From contig JAUWOH010000005.1 of assembly GCA_030612225.1 (NCBI GenBank), forward strand, positions 1 through 25,802: a stretch of 25,802 nt of DNA. The letters run 5' to 3'. This DNA comes from Desulfobacteraceae bacterium. GTDB lineage: Bacteria; Desulfobacterota; Desulfobacteria; Desulfobacterales; JAUWMJ01. Made by a program: the position numbers and the translations under genes. This document shows, in pieces, positions 6,702 through 14,452 of this stretch (positions are counted from its first letter, which is position 1; every line of letters begins with the position of its first letter). A model generated the notes under the pieces. It worked only from the letters and a program-made list of their open reading frames with translations. It had not been told where the DNA came from and did no database searches.

Positions 6702-7799
6702 TCAAGTTGAAACTGGTTGATAATTACAAAGGGGCTCTTCGGCCAGGAAATCACCGGTGGCTTCATAGGCCCTTGCCCGGCATCCACCACAAACTCTTTT
6801 AAACTCACATTTTCCGCACTTTCCCTTCAGTTTATCATAATTGCGCAGAGATAGAAAGGTATCTGAATTATTCCATATTGTGGCAAAAGAATTTTTTGTA
6901 ACATCGCCGCAATTTAAATCCAAAAATCCGCATGGCTGAACAACTCCTGTGTGTGAAATAAAACAGAACCCGATACCACCCAGACACCCCCGGGTTACGG
7001 CATCCAGACCATGTGATTTGAATGTGACGGACTTGTTTTCTTTTTTTGCCCTTTGTCTGAGTATCCGGTAGTAATGTGGAGCACATGTCGCTTTCAGTTG
7101 CAGGGGAGTTGTTTCTCTCTGGTCATAAAACCAGTTCAATGTATTTTCATATTCATCTGCCGTAATCTCCTGATCTACAATATATTTTCCTCTGCCGGTA
7201 GGCACAAGGAGAAAAATATGATGGGCGACAGCGCCAAGTTTTATGGCAAGATCCTGGATTTTTGGAATTTGATCAAGATTTGTCTTTGTAATCGTAGTGT
7301 TTATCTGAAATTCAACACCTGCTTGCTTTGCCAGTTTGATTCCGTTTAGAGCGCCTTCAAAAGCCCCCTTAACCCCGCGGAAGCTGTCATGGCTTTCTGC
7401 TGTAGCACCATCTAAGCTGATACTTATCCTTTTAATGCCGGAATCGGCCATTTGTTCGGCATAAGCTTCGGTTATCAAAGTACCGTTAGGCGCCATAACC
7501 ATCCTGAGACCTTTGCCCGTGCCATATTTTGCAATATTAAAAATATCAGGACGCAGCAAAGGTTCACCACCTGTAAGTATGACAATCGGTTCACCTACAA
7601 GGGCAATTTGATCCAGAAGACGAAAAGAGGCCTGAGTGTCAAGCTCCCCGGCGTACGGGCCTTTTGTTGCCGATGCCCGGCAGTGTACACAGGTCAGGTT
7701 GCAGTTGCGTGTAGTTTCCCATGCAACAAGTCGAAGGGTTGCTTCTTTTTTCTCGCTGTGTGGATGAGATGGTTTTTTATGTTCAGTTTTTTTTATCAT
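6702..7799 (-). CDS. ahbD: Haem b synthase AhbD (radical SAM, Fe-coproporphyrin III decarboxylase)
   Basis: The last enzyme of the siroheme-dependent haem route. It converts two propionates of Fe-coproporphyrin III to vinyl groups by radical SAM chemistry, in the cytoplasm. The radical SAM motif is CNLTCVHC (Cys33, Cys37, Cys40), followed by the SAM-binding TGGEPLLRPD. The C-terminal SPASM-like region has many cysteines: ATCAPHYYRI, GCLGGIGFCFIS, QPCGFLDLNCG and KCGKCEFKRVCGGCRARAYEATGD, consistent with a second iron-sulfur cluster as in AhbD. The 365-residue length fits. It is distinguished from the paralogue AhbC by the GCLGG-GFCFIS segment. Upstream are hemB and ahbC on the same strand, across a 344-bp spacer holding an inverted tandem repeat, so it may be read through or have its own promoter. 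No good ribosome-binding site precedes the start. Confidence 0.92.
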   Translation of the reverse strand: MIKKTEHKKPSHPHSEKKEATLRLVAWETTRNCNLTCVHCRASATKGPYAGELDTQASFRLLDQIALVGEPIVILTGGEPLLRPDIFNIAKYGTGKGLRMVMAPNGTLITEAYAEQMADSGIKRISISLDGATAESHDSFRGVKGAFEGALNGIKLAKQAGVEFQINTTITKTNLDQIPKIQDLAIKLGAVAHHIFLLVPTGRGKYIVDQEITADEYENTLNWFYDQRETTPLQLKATCAPHYYRILRQRAKKENKSVTFKSHGLDAVTRGCLGGIGFCFISHTGVVQPCGFLDLNCGDVTKNSFATIWNNSDTFLSLRNYDKLKGKCGKCEFKRVCGGCRARAYEATGDFLAEEPLCNYQPVST

Positions 7800-7880
7800 T
7801 TTTTAAAGTGAAGAATCTTGGCCCGAAGGCCGTAACATTGATTTATCTCTCGAAGGTGCTGTCAGATATACTATGTTTTA

Positions 7881-8084
7881 AGTGACTAAAGTGTCTAAAG
7901 TGAACTAAAGTGACTAAAGTTAAGGAATTCTGTCTATTTTATAAAAAAGATGGCTTGCCGGGGCGTCTTGTCAAGGCGTAGCTTAAAAGCGTAGACTGAA
8001 GCCAAAGGCGAAGCCTGGAGCGGAGCGACACCACAACTTTAGGCACTTTAGACACTTTAGTTCACTTTAGACACTCATATTCAC
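7881..8084. repeat. Inverted tandem array, 9/10-bp period (ACTTTAG type), in the hemB-ahbD gap
   Basis: The left arm, 7881-7920, repeats TAAAGTGTC / TAAAGTGAC with one 10-bp TAAAGTGAAC unit. The right arm, 8036-8076, repeats the reverse complement (ACTTTAGAC, ACTTTAGTTC) with the 10-bp unit at the corresponding place, so the arms align with very few differences. They enclose the dispersed module at 7964-8014. This is the same architecture as the heptamer elements but with a different period. The whole 344-bp spacer 7800-8143 has no gene. Confidence 0.75.
7964..8014 (+). repeat. Dispersed module CGTCTTGTC..TAGCTT..CTGAAGCC, copy A
   Basis: About 50 bp sharing CGTCTTGTC, GGCGTAGCTT, AAGCG, CTGAAGCC and GGCGAA in the same order and spacing with 15187-15235 (same strand) and 21044-21095 (inverted). 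It has no open frame of interest and lies between the arms of the 9/10-bp tandem palindrome. Confidence 0.7.
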
Positions 8085-8143
8085 TCAGGCAAAGCCAACT
8101 ATCTCTGACCACGCATAAAGTACGTGGTTTTAAAAAGGAGAAC

Positions 8144-9121
8144 TTAGCTATCCCTAAGTTCCTGTGCCGCTTCCATTGCAAAATAAGTAAGAATCATATC
8201 AGCACCTGCCCTTTTGATCGCTATGAGGGTTTCCATCATAACCTTTTTGCCGTCTATCCAGCCCATTTTTTCGGCTGCCTTGATCATTGCATACTCACCA
8301 CTGACGCTATAAGCTGCCAGCGGGAGATCTATCTCATCACGGATGCGGCAGATAATGTCAAGGTAGGCCAGAGCTGGCTTTACCATTATTATATCAGCAC
8401 CTTCTTCCACATCCATAGTAACTTCCCGGACAGCTTCTAATGCATTAGCTGGGTCCATTTGGTAAGTTCTGCGATCTCCGAACTTTGGGGCTGAATCTGC
8501 TGCCTGACGAAAAGGACCGTAATAAGCTGAGCAATATTTTGCAGCATAAGACATTATGGGAATATTGCTCAGGCCGTTTTCATCAAGGGCATTGCGAATT
8601 TCAGCCACACGGCCGTCCATCATATCTGAAGGGGCAACCATGTCGGCACCCGCTTTTGCATGGGACAGCGCAGTCCTTGCAAGAAGATCCAAAGTGGCAT
8701 CATTGTCTATTATATTGCCTTCAACAATACCGCAGTGGCCATGATCCGTATACTGGCACAGGCAAACATCGGTTATAACCACAAGCTCAGGCAATTTGTC
8801 TTTCAGCGATTTTACTGCTTTCTGGACAATCCCGTCCTTTGCATATGCACTGGTAGCAAGAGGGTCTTTTTTGTCCGGTATTCCAAAAAGCATTACGGCA
8901 GGGATACCCAACTCAAACGCCTTTCTCGACGTTTTTATCAAATTGTCTACTGATAACTGAAAATGCCCGGGCATGGAAGGAATTGGGTTCTTAACGTTCT
9001 TGCCGTTAATGGCAAAAACCGGGAGGATAAGGTCATCCACAGAAAGGGTTGTTTCGCGTATCATTCGCCGAAACGCTTCACTTTGCCGCAGCCTTCGTGG
9101 CCGGTAGTCAGGGAACAGCAT
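8144..9121 (-). CDS. hemB: Porphobilinogen synthase (5-aminolevulinate dehydratase), zinc type
   Basis: Condenses two 5-aminolevulinate molecules into porphobilinogen, the common early step of all tetrapyrroles. At 325 residues it is the standard length. The active-site lysines are visible: Lys195 in MSYAAKY and Lys248 in IMVKPALAYLD, which forms the Schiff base. The metal site TDVCLCQYTDHGHCG holds three cysteines (Cys120, Cys122, Cys130), the zinc-dependent form, not the Asp-rich magnesium form. The start is supported by AGAGGA a few bases upstream. It sits between ahbC and ahbD on the same strand, which joins an early step with the last two steps of the Ahb haem route. The 157-bp gap to ahbC and the 344-bp gap to ahbD both carry inverted tandem repeats, so the three genes may not be one simple operon. 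Confidence 0.97.
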   Translation of the reverse strand: MLFPDYRPRRLRQSEAFRRMIRETTLSVDDLILPVFAINGKNVKNPIPSMPGHFQLSVDNLIKTSRKAFELGIPAVMLFGIPDKKDPLATSAYAKDGIVQKAVKSLKDKLPELVVITDVCLCQYTDHGHCGIVEGNIIDNDATLDLLARTALSHAKAGADMVAPSDMMDGRVAEIRNALDENGLSNIPIMSYAAKYCSAYYGPFRQAADSAPKFGDRRTYQMDPANALEAVREVTMDVEEGADIIMVKPALAYLDIICRIRDEIDLPLAAYSVSGEYAMIKAAEKMGWIDGKKVMMETLIAIKRAGADMILTYFAMEAAQELRDS

Positions 9122-9167
9122 GATATTGTCCTCTTTTTGGAAAAAATGAGTAAACTAAAATTGTAAG

Positions 9168-9277
9168 CGTTCACGGAACGTTGAAATTAGAAATTGGAAA
9201 TTTGGCTTTCAACTCGTAAACGCGTTTCATCTCTCCCGAATTTCTACTTTCTAATTTCAAGTTTCAAGCCGTGAACG
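9168..9277. repeat. Palindromic heptamer array (GAAATT type) in the ahbC-hemB gap
   Basis: A 9-bp outer stem CGTTCACGG (9168-9176) pairs with CCGTGAACG (9269-9277). Inside, 7-bp units TTGAAAT, TAGAAAT, TGGAAAT (9181-9201) face inverted units GAATTTC, TACTTTC, TAATTTC, AAGTTTC (9238-9265). It begins one base after the ahbC stop, so any transcript running from ahbC to hemB would contain it. Confidence 0.7.
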
Positions 9278-9278
9278 G

Positions 9279-10457
9279 CTACTTTATTTCATCATCAGTA
9301 AGATAACAAGCCGGATCCGGCGCCCACACATCTCCGGTCACAGCTTCAGCACGAACCCTGAAATTGCCTGCACAGATATCGAGCCATTTGCACCCTGCGC
9401 ACCTGTCTTTCACATGCTTTTTCTTTTCCTTGAGCTTTTTCATAAGAGGTTCTGACGTGTCTGTCCAGATTTCGGAAAACGGGCGGGCCTTGATGTTCCC
9501 AAAACTGTAATGACGCCAGAATTGATCGGCGTAAACTTCACCATCCCAGCTAATACACCCTATGCCTCTTCCTGAATTATTTCCTTCATTCATATTGAGA
9601 AGTTCGAGAACCTCTTTTGCACGCGAAGGATTTTCTTTTAGAAGCCTCAAATACAGGTATGGACCGTCTGCATGATTATCAACGGTTAAAACTTCTTTTG
9701 GTTTTCCCTTTTCATGCAGCGCTTTTGTTCGATCAATTATAAGGTCAACAGCTTTTCTTGATTCTTCATGGGACAAGTCTTCATCAACAAGTTTTGAGCC
9801 GCGCCCGGCATATACAAGGTGATAAAAGCAGACTCGAGGGATTTCCATATCCTCAAGAAGATCAAATATCTGCGGAATCTCTGCCGCATTGAACTTATTT
9901 ATCGTAAATCTAAGGCCGACTTTTATGCCTGCTGCCTTGCAGTTTTCAATTCCCTTAAGTGCGGATTTAAAAGCTCCTTTAATTCCTCTGAATTTATCAT
10001 TGATCTCCTCCATTCCGTCTATGCTTATACCGACATAGGACAGACCGATCTCTTTCAGTGTTTCGGCCACTTGCCTGGTAATAAGTGTACCGTTTGTTGA
10101 TATCACGGCGCGCATACCTTTTTTTACAGCATAAGCTGCAAGCTCCGGGAGATCCTTTCTAACCAGTGGTTCTCCTCCGGAAAACAAAAGCACCGGTACG
10201 CCGAATTGGGACAGATCGTCAATAAGACGTTTGCCCTCTTCGGTAGACAGCTCGTTGTCAAAGGGAATATCTTTAGCGTGGGCGTAACAGTGAACGCATT
10301 TTAAATTACATCTTCTGGTGATATTCCATACTACCACAGGTTGCTTATCACGGGAGAACTGAAGGAGATGTGATGGCAGCTTAGAAGACATACGTCCATA
10401 GCGAAGGGCATCTGACGGTTCGACTGTGCCGCAGTATAATTTAGAAATTCCGATCAT
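9279..10457 (-). CDS. ahbC: 12,18-didecarboxysiroheme deacetylase AhbC (radical SAM)
   Basis: The penultimate enzyme of the alternative haem route. It removes the two acetate side chains of 12,18-didecarboxysiroheme to give Fe-coproporphyrin III, the AhbD substrate. The N-terminus MIGISKLYCGTVEPSD followed by LRYGR is typical of the family. The radical SAM motif CNLKCVHC holds Cys50, Cys54 and Cys57, followed by FSGGEPLVRKD. The C-terminal SPASM-like region has GIGCISWDGEVYADQFWRHYSFGN and RCAGCKWLDICAGNFRVRAEAVTGD, consistent with an auxiliary cluster. Length 392. The NirJ paralogue of haem d1 synthesis is similar, but no other nir genes are nearby and AhbD accompanies it. It starts 26 bp after the stop of the ClpX-like ATPase gene, so the two may be co-transcribed. 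The ribosome-binding site is weak (AAGG). Confidence 0.92.
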   Translation of the reverse strand: MIGISKLYCGTVEPSDALRYGRMSSKLPSHLLQFSRDKQPVVVWNITRRCNLKCVHCYAHAKDIPFDNELSTEEGKRLIDDLSQFGVPVLLFSGGEPLVRKDLPELAAYAVKKGMRAVISTNGTLITRQVAETLKEIGLSYVGISIDGMEEINDKFRGIKGAFKSALKGIENCKAAGIKVGLRFTINKFNAAEIPQIFDLLEDMEIPRVCFYHLVYAGRGSKLVDEDLSHEESRKAVDLIIDRTKALHEKGKPKEVLTVDNHADGPYLYLRLLKENPSRAKEVLELLNMNEGNNSGRGIGCISWDGEVYADQFWRHYSFGNIKARPFSEIWTDTSEPLMKKLKEKKKHVKDRCAGCKWLDICAGNFRVRAEAVTGDVWAPDPACYLTDDEIK

Positions 10458-10483
10458 GGAAGTTAGAACCTTTTTTATGGGTT

Positions 10484-12229
10484 TTATGTACTCAGTTCAT
10501 GTTTAATTAATTCGCTTATAAAAGATTCAGGGTTCAGCAACGCTTTTCTTGTAACAAAAAAGCGATTTTTTCCTGTTTTTTCCCGAACCAGCTTCAGCCC
10601 GAGCTCAAAGTCTTTTGTCAGCTGTTTATAAAAAGTATCAAGGTGGATTTCAGATATTACAAACTGTTCAATGATATAATCGATGGCATCTTCTTCCAGA
10701 ACGATATTTATATCATGTGTTTTAAAAAAGTACAGTTCGATTTTTTTAATTTCGTCATAAAAGGATTTTATTTTTTTTATACCACTTCCGGTATCCATTA
10801 TATACCTGGTGTAATACTCAGCAATAATGTCAATACGGGATGAAGTCATTGTCAGGTTGTGTTTTTCAGACAGATTTTTTTTGTTCGATTTTAAATATGT
10901 TTTAATAAACTCTCTTTCTTTGTTTGAGAGCTTTTCGAAAGAATCGTTTATTTTTTTCTCATCCGGTGAAACTATTAAGGCTTCAAGTGATTCTTCAGGA
11001 TTTTCAATGACCGTAGCTGTAACCGGAAATTTTTTAGTGCCTTTTGATGGCAGTTTTTTTTCAAAGAGGAGCATTTTTCTTTCAATGGCGCTGACCAGGC
11101 CTCTTGCCCCTGTCTTTTCACTAAAGGCATTTTCCGCAAAAATACGGAGCGCCTCATCTTCAAATTTTATGCTTATGCCATAGGCGTCAAAATCGAGTTT
11201 TTTACTAAGAATTATCGGGTTGTTGGGATTTTTAAGGATTTCAAAAAGATCATTTTCAGTAAGGTTTTCTAAAACAGATATTACCGGCAGGCGACCTACG
11301 AATTCAGATTCAAATCCATACTCTATGAGATCTTCAGACTTTACATGTTTAAGCAGGTCGATATCTTTCTTCGGGCTTGTGATGTGTGCTCCAAAACCGA
11401 TACCCTGATCCATTATACGTTTTTTAATGATTTGTGTCAGATCGTTAAAAGCACCGCTCATGATAAATAATATATTTTTAGTACTTACAATGCGTTTATC
11501 TCGCTTGCCTGTTTTGCGAAACCGTTCAATCTCCTGGATCATTGAAATGGGATCATGAGGAACTTTTAAATCGATGTCTGTTTCTTCCATCGGCTTGAGC
11601 AAAGCGCGCTGGACACCGGTTCGCGATACATCAGCACCTATCAGGTTGCGGCTTGATGCAATTTTGTCGATTTCATCAATATATATAATTCCATTCTGCG
11701 CAAGCTCTATATCATCATCCGCTTCACGAACCAGATCCCGAATAAGATCTTCAACATCTCCGCCCACATAGCCTGTTTCGGAAAATTTAGTAGCATCGCC
11801 TTTTACAAAGGGAACGCCGATTTTTTTTGCGATTAGCTTGACAATGTATGTTTTTCCAACTCCGGTTGGGCCGATCATCAGTACATTATTCTTTATGCTG
11901 CCTACCATTTCGTTGATATCATCAGGATAATCTTCGGCTCGTTTTATTCTATTAAAATGAGTGCATATTTTTGTGGCTAAGATAGCCTTGGCCATATCCT
12001 GCTTGACAATGTACTGGTCGAGGTAAGCGATAAGATCTTCAGGCAATAAATCAAAGTTGATTTTTTTAATCTTGTGGGGCAGTTCTTTGTCTTTTTCCAC
12101 CGTTAATTCCTGGGGCAGAACCACAGGAGACATAATTTTAACATTGCTTTTAAACTTCTTTGCTAAAAATTCGCTTATCTCTTTTTCGATCTCCCTGGGA
12201 CTCGGTATTTTTTCATTTTGTTTTTCCAT
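10484..12229 (-). CDS. ClpX-like AAA+ ATPase without zinc finger, with long C-terminal extension
   Basis: A 581-residue HslU/ClpX-clade unfoldase-like ATPase. Visible: Walker A GPTGVGKT (119-126), pore-loop GYVG (153-156), Walker B IIYIDEIDKI (181-190), an IGF loop in DQGIGFGA (277-279) like the ClpP-docking loop of ClpX, an arginine-finger region FVGRLP (310-315) and sensor-2 GARGL (374-378). The N-terminal zinc-binding domain of true ClpX is absent, replaced by about 60 charged residues. Past about residue 420 come 160 extra lysine-rich, helical residues; the segment near 505-525 (INIVLEEDAIDYI) resembles the start of the AAA+ lid near 352-366 (ISIKFEDEALRIF), suggesting a second lid-like unit. 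It is probably a ClpP partner or regulator, but the substrate is unknown. It lies immediately upstream of ahbC. The start has no ribosome-binding site but a promoter directly adjacent. Confidence 0.8.
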   Translation of the reverse strand: MEKQNEKIPSPREIEKEISEFLAKKFKSNVKIMSPVVLPQELTVEKDKELPHKIKKINFDLLPEDLIAYLDQYIVKQDMAKAILATKICTHFNRIKRAEDYPDDINEMVGSIKNNVLMIGPTGVGKTYIVKLIAKKIGVPFVKGDATKFSETGYVGGDVEDLIRDLVREADDDIELAQNGIIYIDEIDKIASSRNLIGADVSRTGVQRALLKPMEETDIDLKVPHDPISMIQEIERFRKTGKRDKRIVSTKNILFIMSGAFNDLTQIIKKRIMDQGIGFGAHITSPKKDIDLLKHVKSEDLIEYGFESEFVGRLPVISVLENLTENDLFEILKNPNNPIILSKKLDFDAYGISIKFEDEALRIFAENAFSEKTGARGLVSAIERKMLLFEKKLPSKGTKKFPVTATVIENPEESLEALIVSPDEKKINDSFEKLSNKEREFIKTYLKSNKKNLSEKHNLTMTSSRIDIIAEYYTRYIMDTGSGIKKIKSFYDEIKKIELYFFKTHDINIVLEEDAIDYIIEQFVISEIHLDTFYKQLTKDFELGLKLVREKTGKNRFFVTRKALLNPESFISELIKHELST

Positions 12230-12237
12230 AGTATTTA

Positions 12238-12266
12238 ATTATAATCATACCTGATTAAAAATGCAA
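12238..12266 (-). promoter_or_regulatory. Promoter of the ClpX-like gene, predicting a near-leaderless mRNA
   Basis: On the minus strand, TTGCAT (12266-12261) is followed by exactly 17 nt and a perfect TATAAT (12243-12238). Standard spacing puts the transcript start at about 12231, two bases before the ATG at 12229. There is no Shine-Dalgarno sequence, which agrees with leaderless or near-leaderless translation. Confidence 0.6.
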
Positions 12267-12282
12267 GCATGAGCGACGCAAC

Positions 12283-12517
12283 TAAAGGCTCGCGTAAAAA
12301 TAAGTTTGCATTTTAGGCGCATGGATTTAGGTTAGATTCGGAGTCTGCGCTTACCTGTTCGATCCGAGGCTGCAGGTAAGCGAAGACTCCGAAACCACAG
12401 GAATAGCGAACTATTTTGAGGATTTTGGAGTTGAGGATCGGGCAAATCCGGGATGTGCCGCGAAGCAAATGCCCTTGGGGTGCATAAAATATGAAGTTAT
12501 TTTTACGTGAGCCCTAA
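12283..12517. repeat. Large nested palindromic element (MITE-like)
   Basis: Imperfect outer arms of about 40 bp (12283-12322 and 12479-12517) share GGCTCGCGTAAAAATAA-like sequence in inverted order. Inside lies a 21-bp stem (12337-12357 with 12373-12393) matching at 20 of 21 positions. The right part contains TGCCCTTGGGGTGCA (12470-12484), identical to 15339-15353 in another element. No reading frame is present in the 455-bp gap 12230-12684; the rest of that gap (12518-12684) shows nothing I can name. Confidence 0.65.
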
Positions 12518-12684
12518 GTCACACATTGCGTAATTTGCAATGTCCCCGGCTTTAATTTTTCCAAAAGTGTTTCAGCTTTTAAAAGGTGCTGCACACTTGT
12601 AAAGAAAATTCGGCACGCAGATGTCTGAGTGGTATAGGAGAAAAAGGTATTTCAGGCCGCAGTGTACAGGGGAAATGATTTGTT

Positions 12685-13680
12685 TCAAACCGTACCGGTA
12701 ATAATCCCCGAATCATTCGGCCCCTGGAAAGAAAGTCGCCGGATCTCCTTTACACCGGCTTTGTCGAGCATGTAGGTAATCTGTTTTTCAGAATAGGACT
12801 GACCGTCAGATGTACCCAGAAACATATTAAGGGAAAAAAGTGCTGGGAAAAGAGGCCCGTCCATTGTGTTGTTTAAAATAAAATCATGGATAATTATCAT
12901 ACCCCCAGGCTCTAAAGCTGAAACAGTTTTTTCTATGATCCTTTGACAATCCTTTTGGCCTTCTCCGTGGAGAATGTGGGATAGCCATGCCACATCATAG
13001 ATTCCTTCAATGTCTTCTTCCACATAGTTGCCATCCATGAAATCTATCCGTTCAGTTAGCCCGAATTTGCCAATGGTTTTTTCCGCAAATGGTCTGGTTG
13101 TTGGAAGATCATAGACCGTTGCTTTGAGCCCCGGGTTTTTCAGACAATAATGGATGGCATAGGTTCCGGGCCCACCTCCCAGGTCGAGTATGTGACGTCG
13201 CCCGGAAAGATCTATTTTATCCGCCAGCAAAGGAGCCACGCTCATGGCTATATTGAACATTCCCATAAGGAAGCTTTCCCGCCACTCAGAACTTGTGTGA
13301 GATCCCCGAACTCTGACAGGCGTTCCGGTCTTAACTCCCTGATCCAGCTTGGACCATGAATCCATCAAGTGGTGATGGTGGGTAATCATATGGCCTATAT
13401 ACTCCGAAGAGTTTTTTGAGAGAAAAGTTTTGCCTGCCGGGACGTTGGAAAATTTATCATCTGATTTCTCCAACAGGTTCATGGCAGTAAGAGCATTAAG
13501 AAGTCTAACTGTTCCTTCTTTGCTTATATTCAATTTTTGTGCGATATCTCCCCCTGCAAGCTGCTGATCGCCTATTGCAGTAAACACATCAAGCTTAACT
13601 GCGGCATGAAGCGTACATGTTGCCCAGTATTGCCCGGATAATTGAAGCAGACTCCCAGGATTCCATTGTTGCTGTTCCAT
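12685..13680 (-). CDS. SAM-dependent O-methyltransferase family protein (plant/COMT-type fold)
   Basis: A 331-residue methyltransferase of the dimerising O-methyltransferase family. An N-terminal winged-helix dimerisation region (about 10-95) includes KLDVFTAIGDQQLAGGDIAQKLN and KEGTVRLLNALTAMNLL. The Rossmann methyltransferase domain starts at DLGGGPGTYAIHY (166-178), the SAM-binding motif, followed by the acidic YDLP at about 190-193. SHILHGEG (234-241) sits where family enzymes keep the catalytic His. The small-molecule acceptor is unknown; relatives modify phenolics, bacteriochlorophyll, carotenoids and quinones. The start is supported by AAGGAGA. The Nudix gene ends 43 bp upstream on the same strand, so they are probably co-transcribed, though the pairing does not reveal a pathway. 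Confidence 0.85.
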   Translation of the reverse strand: MEQQQWNPGSLLQLSGQYWATCTLHAAVKLDVFTAIGDQQLAGGDIAQKLNISKEGTVRLLNALTAMNLLEKSDDKFSNVPAGKTFLSKNSSEYIGHMITHHHHLMDSWSKLDQGVKTGTPVRVRGSHTSSEWRESFLMGMFNIAMSVAPLLADKIDLSGRRHILDLGGGPGTYAIHYCLKNPGLKATVYDLPTTRPFAEKTIGKFGLTERIDFMDGNYVEEDIEGIYDVAWLSHILHGEGQKDCQRIIEKTVSALEPGGMIIIHDFILNNTMDGPLFPALFSLNMFLGTSDGQSYSEKQITYMLDKAGVKEIRRLSFQGPNDSGIITGTV

Positions 13681-13723
13681 CTCAGTTCTCCTTTGTTTGT
13701 TTTATAGAAAACTTGAAAAAGTA

Positions 13724-14299
13724 CTACACTCGCCCGCTTTCAGCAAACGAGGAAAGAACCAGCCATGTTTTAACATCGAGCTTGATCTTTGAATCTTTGC
13801 ACAACTCGGATGCTTCCGGCGGCGATATAAATATGGTTGTGATGTCCTCAGAATCTTCATTGCCCTTATTTGATGGTTTTCCATCACATTCGACATAGAC
13901 CATTGAAACCGATTCGTCCGTCATTCCACTGGAAGAATATACCGGCGGACTTATCTTTTTAATGCGGGTTATATTTAGGCCCGTCTCCTCTTTTAACTCC
14001 CTTATGCAAGTTTGTTGAATTTTTTCACCCTCATCAACAAGTCCGGCAGGAAAGCCGTATTGATACCCCCCAAGCGGCACACGGAATTCCTTTATTATAA
14101 CGAGTTTATCTTTTTTTTTGTGAAAAGGTACGATCACCACCGCATCAGGCATGTCAAACTGTCCTGTTACACACTTTGGTTTATCAGCTCTTGAAGCGAT
14201 ATGCCACGATTTTTCAATACCCTTTTGATTAATGTATGATATCTCATACAGATTTAGATGTCTGCAATTGGTTATTTTGTCAATATTTTGAATTTTCAT
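13724..14299 (-). CDS. Nudix hydrolase, probable ADP-ribose pyrophosphatase type
   Basis: Hydrolyses a nucleoside diphosphate linked to another moiety; the organisation fits the ADP-ribose pyrophosphatase subgroup. The complete Nudix box reads GLVDEGEKIQQTCIRELKEE followed by TGL, with the metal-binding REXXEE core. An upstream Gly/Pro-rich GGYQYGFPAGLVDEG is typical of ADP-sugar pyrophosphatases. The frame is open 30 codons further upstream, but I chose the ATG at 14299 because AAGGGTGG precedes it and the Nudix fold starts there, giving 191 residues. It is divergent from higB, 153 bp away, and leads a probable two-gene unit with the O-methyltransferase. The substrate is not provable from sequence. 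Confidence 0.85.
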   Translation of the reverse strand: MKIQNIDKITNCRHLNLYEISYINQKGIEKSWHIASRADKPKCVTGQFDMPDAVVIVPFHKKKDKLVIIKEFRVPLGGYQYGFPAGLVDEGEKIQQTCIRELKEETGLNITRIKKISPPVYSSSGMTDESVSMVYVECDGKPSNKGNEDSEDITTIFISPPEASELCKDSKIKLDVKTWLVLSSFAESGRV

Positions 14300-14417
14300 T
14301 ATTCCACCCTTATAAAGACGTTTTACGGTATTAAAAAATGCAATTAACATAGGTTGATAGCATTGAAAACGATATGAAGCAACTGCCAAAAATTATCGTA
14401 AAGTTGTGATATTTTGC

Positions 14418-14446
14418 TTGCCATACTACGATATGCGTAGTATATT
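14418..14446 (+). promoter_or_regulatory. higBA promoter with overlapping palindromic operator
   Basis: The -35 TTGCCA (14418-14423), 17-nt spacer and -10 TATATT (14441-14446) place the transcript start at about 14453, the A of the higB ATG. A perfect 8-bp inverted repeat, ATACTACG (14423-14430) and CGTAGTAT (14436-14443) with a 5-nt centre, fills the space between and overlaps both hexamers. That is where an autorepressing HigA dimer would be expected to bind. Confidence 0.72.
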
Positions 14447-14452
14447 TTACGT

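Noticed and set aside
9279..10457. NirJ (haem d1 synthesis) instead of AhbC
   Set aside because: No nirD/L/G/H/F or cd1 reductase genes are nearby, and AhbD is encoded two genes downstream.
12518..12684. Possible small RNA gene
   Set aside because: I see no promoter, terminator or clear fold in this 167-bp stretch.
14300..14389. N-terminal 30-codon extension of the Nudix gene
   Set aside because: It has no family similarity, and a good ribosome-binding site lies before the internal ATG at 14299.
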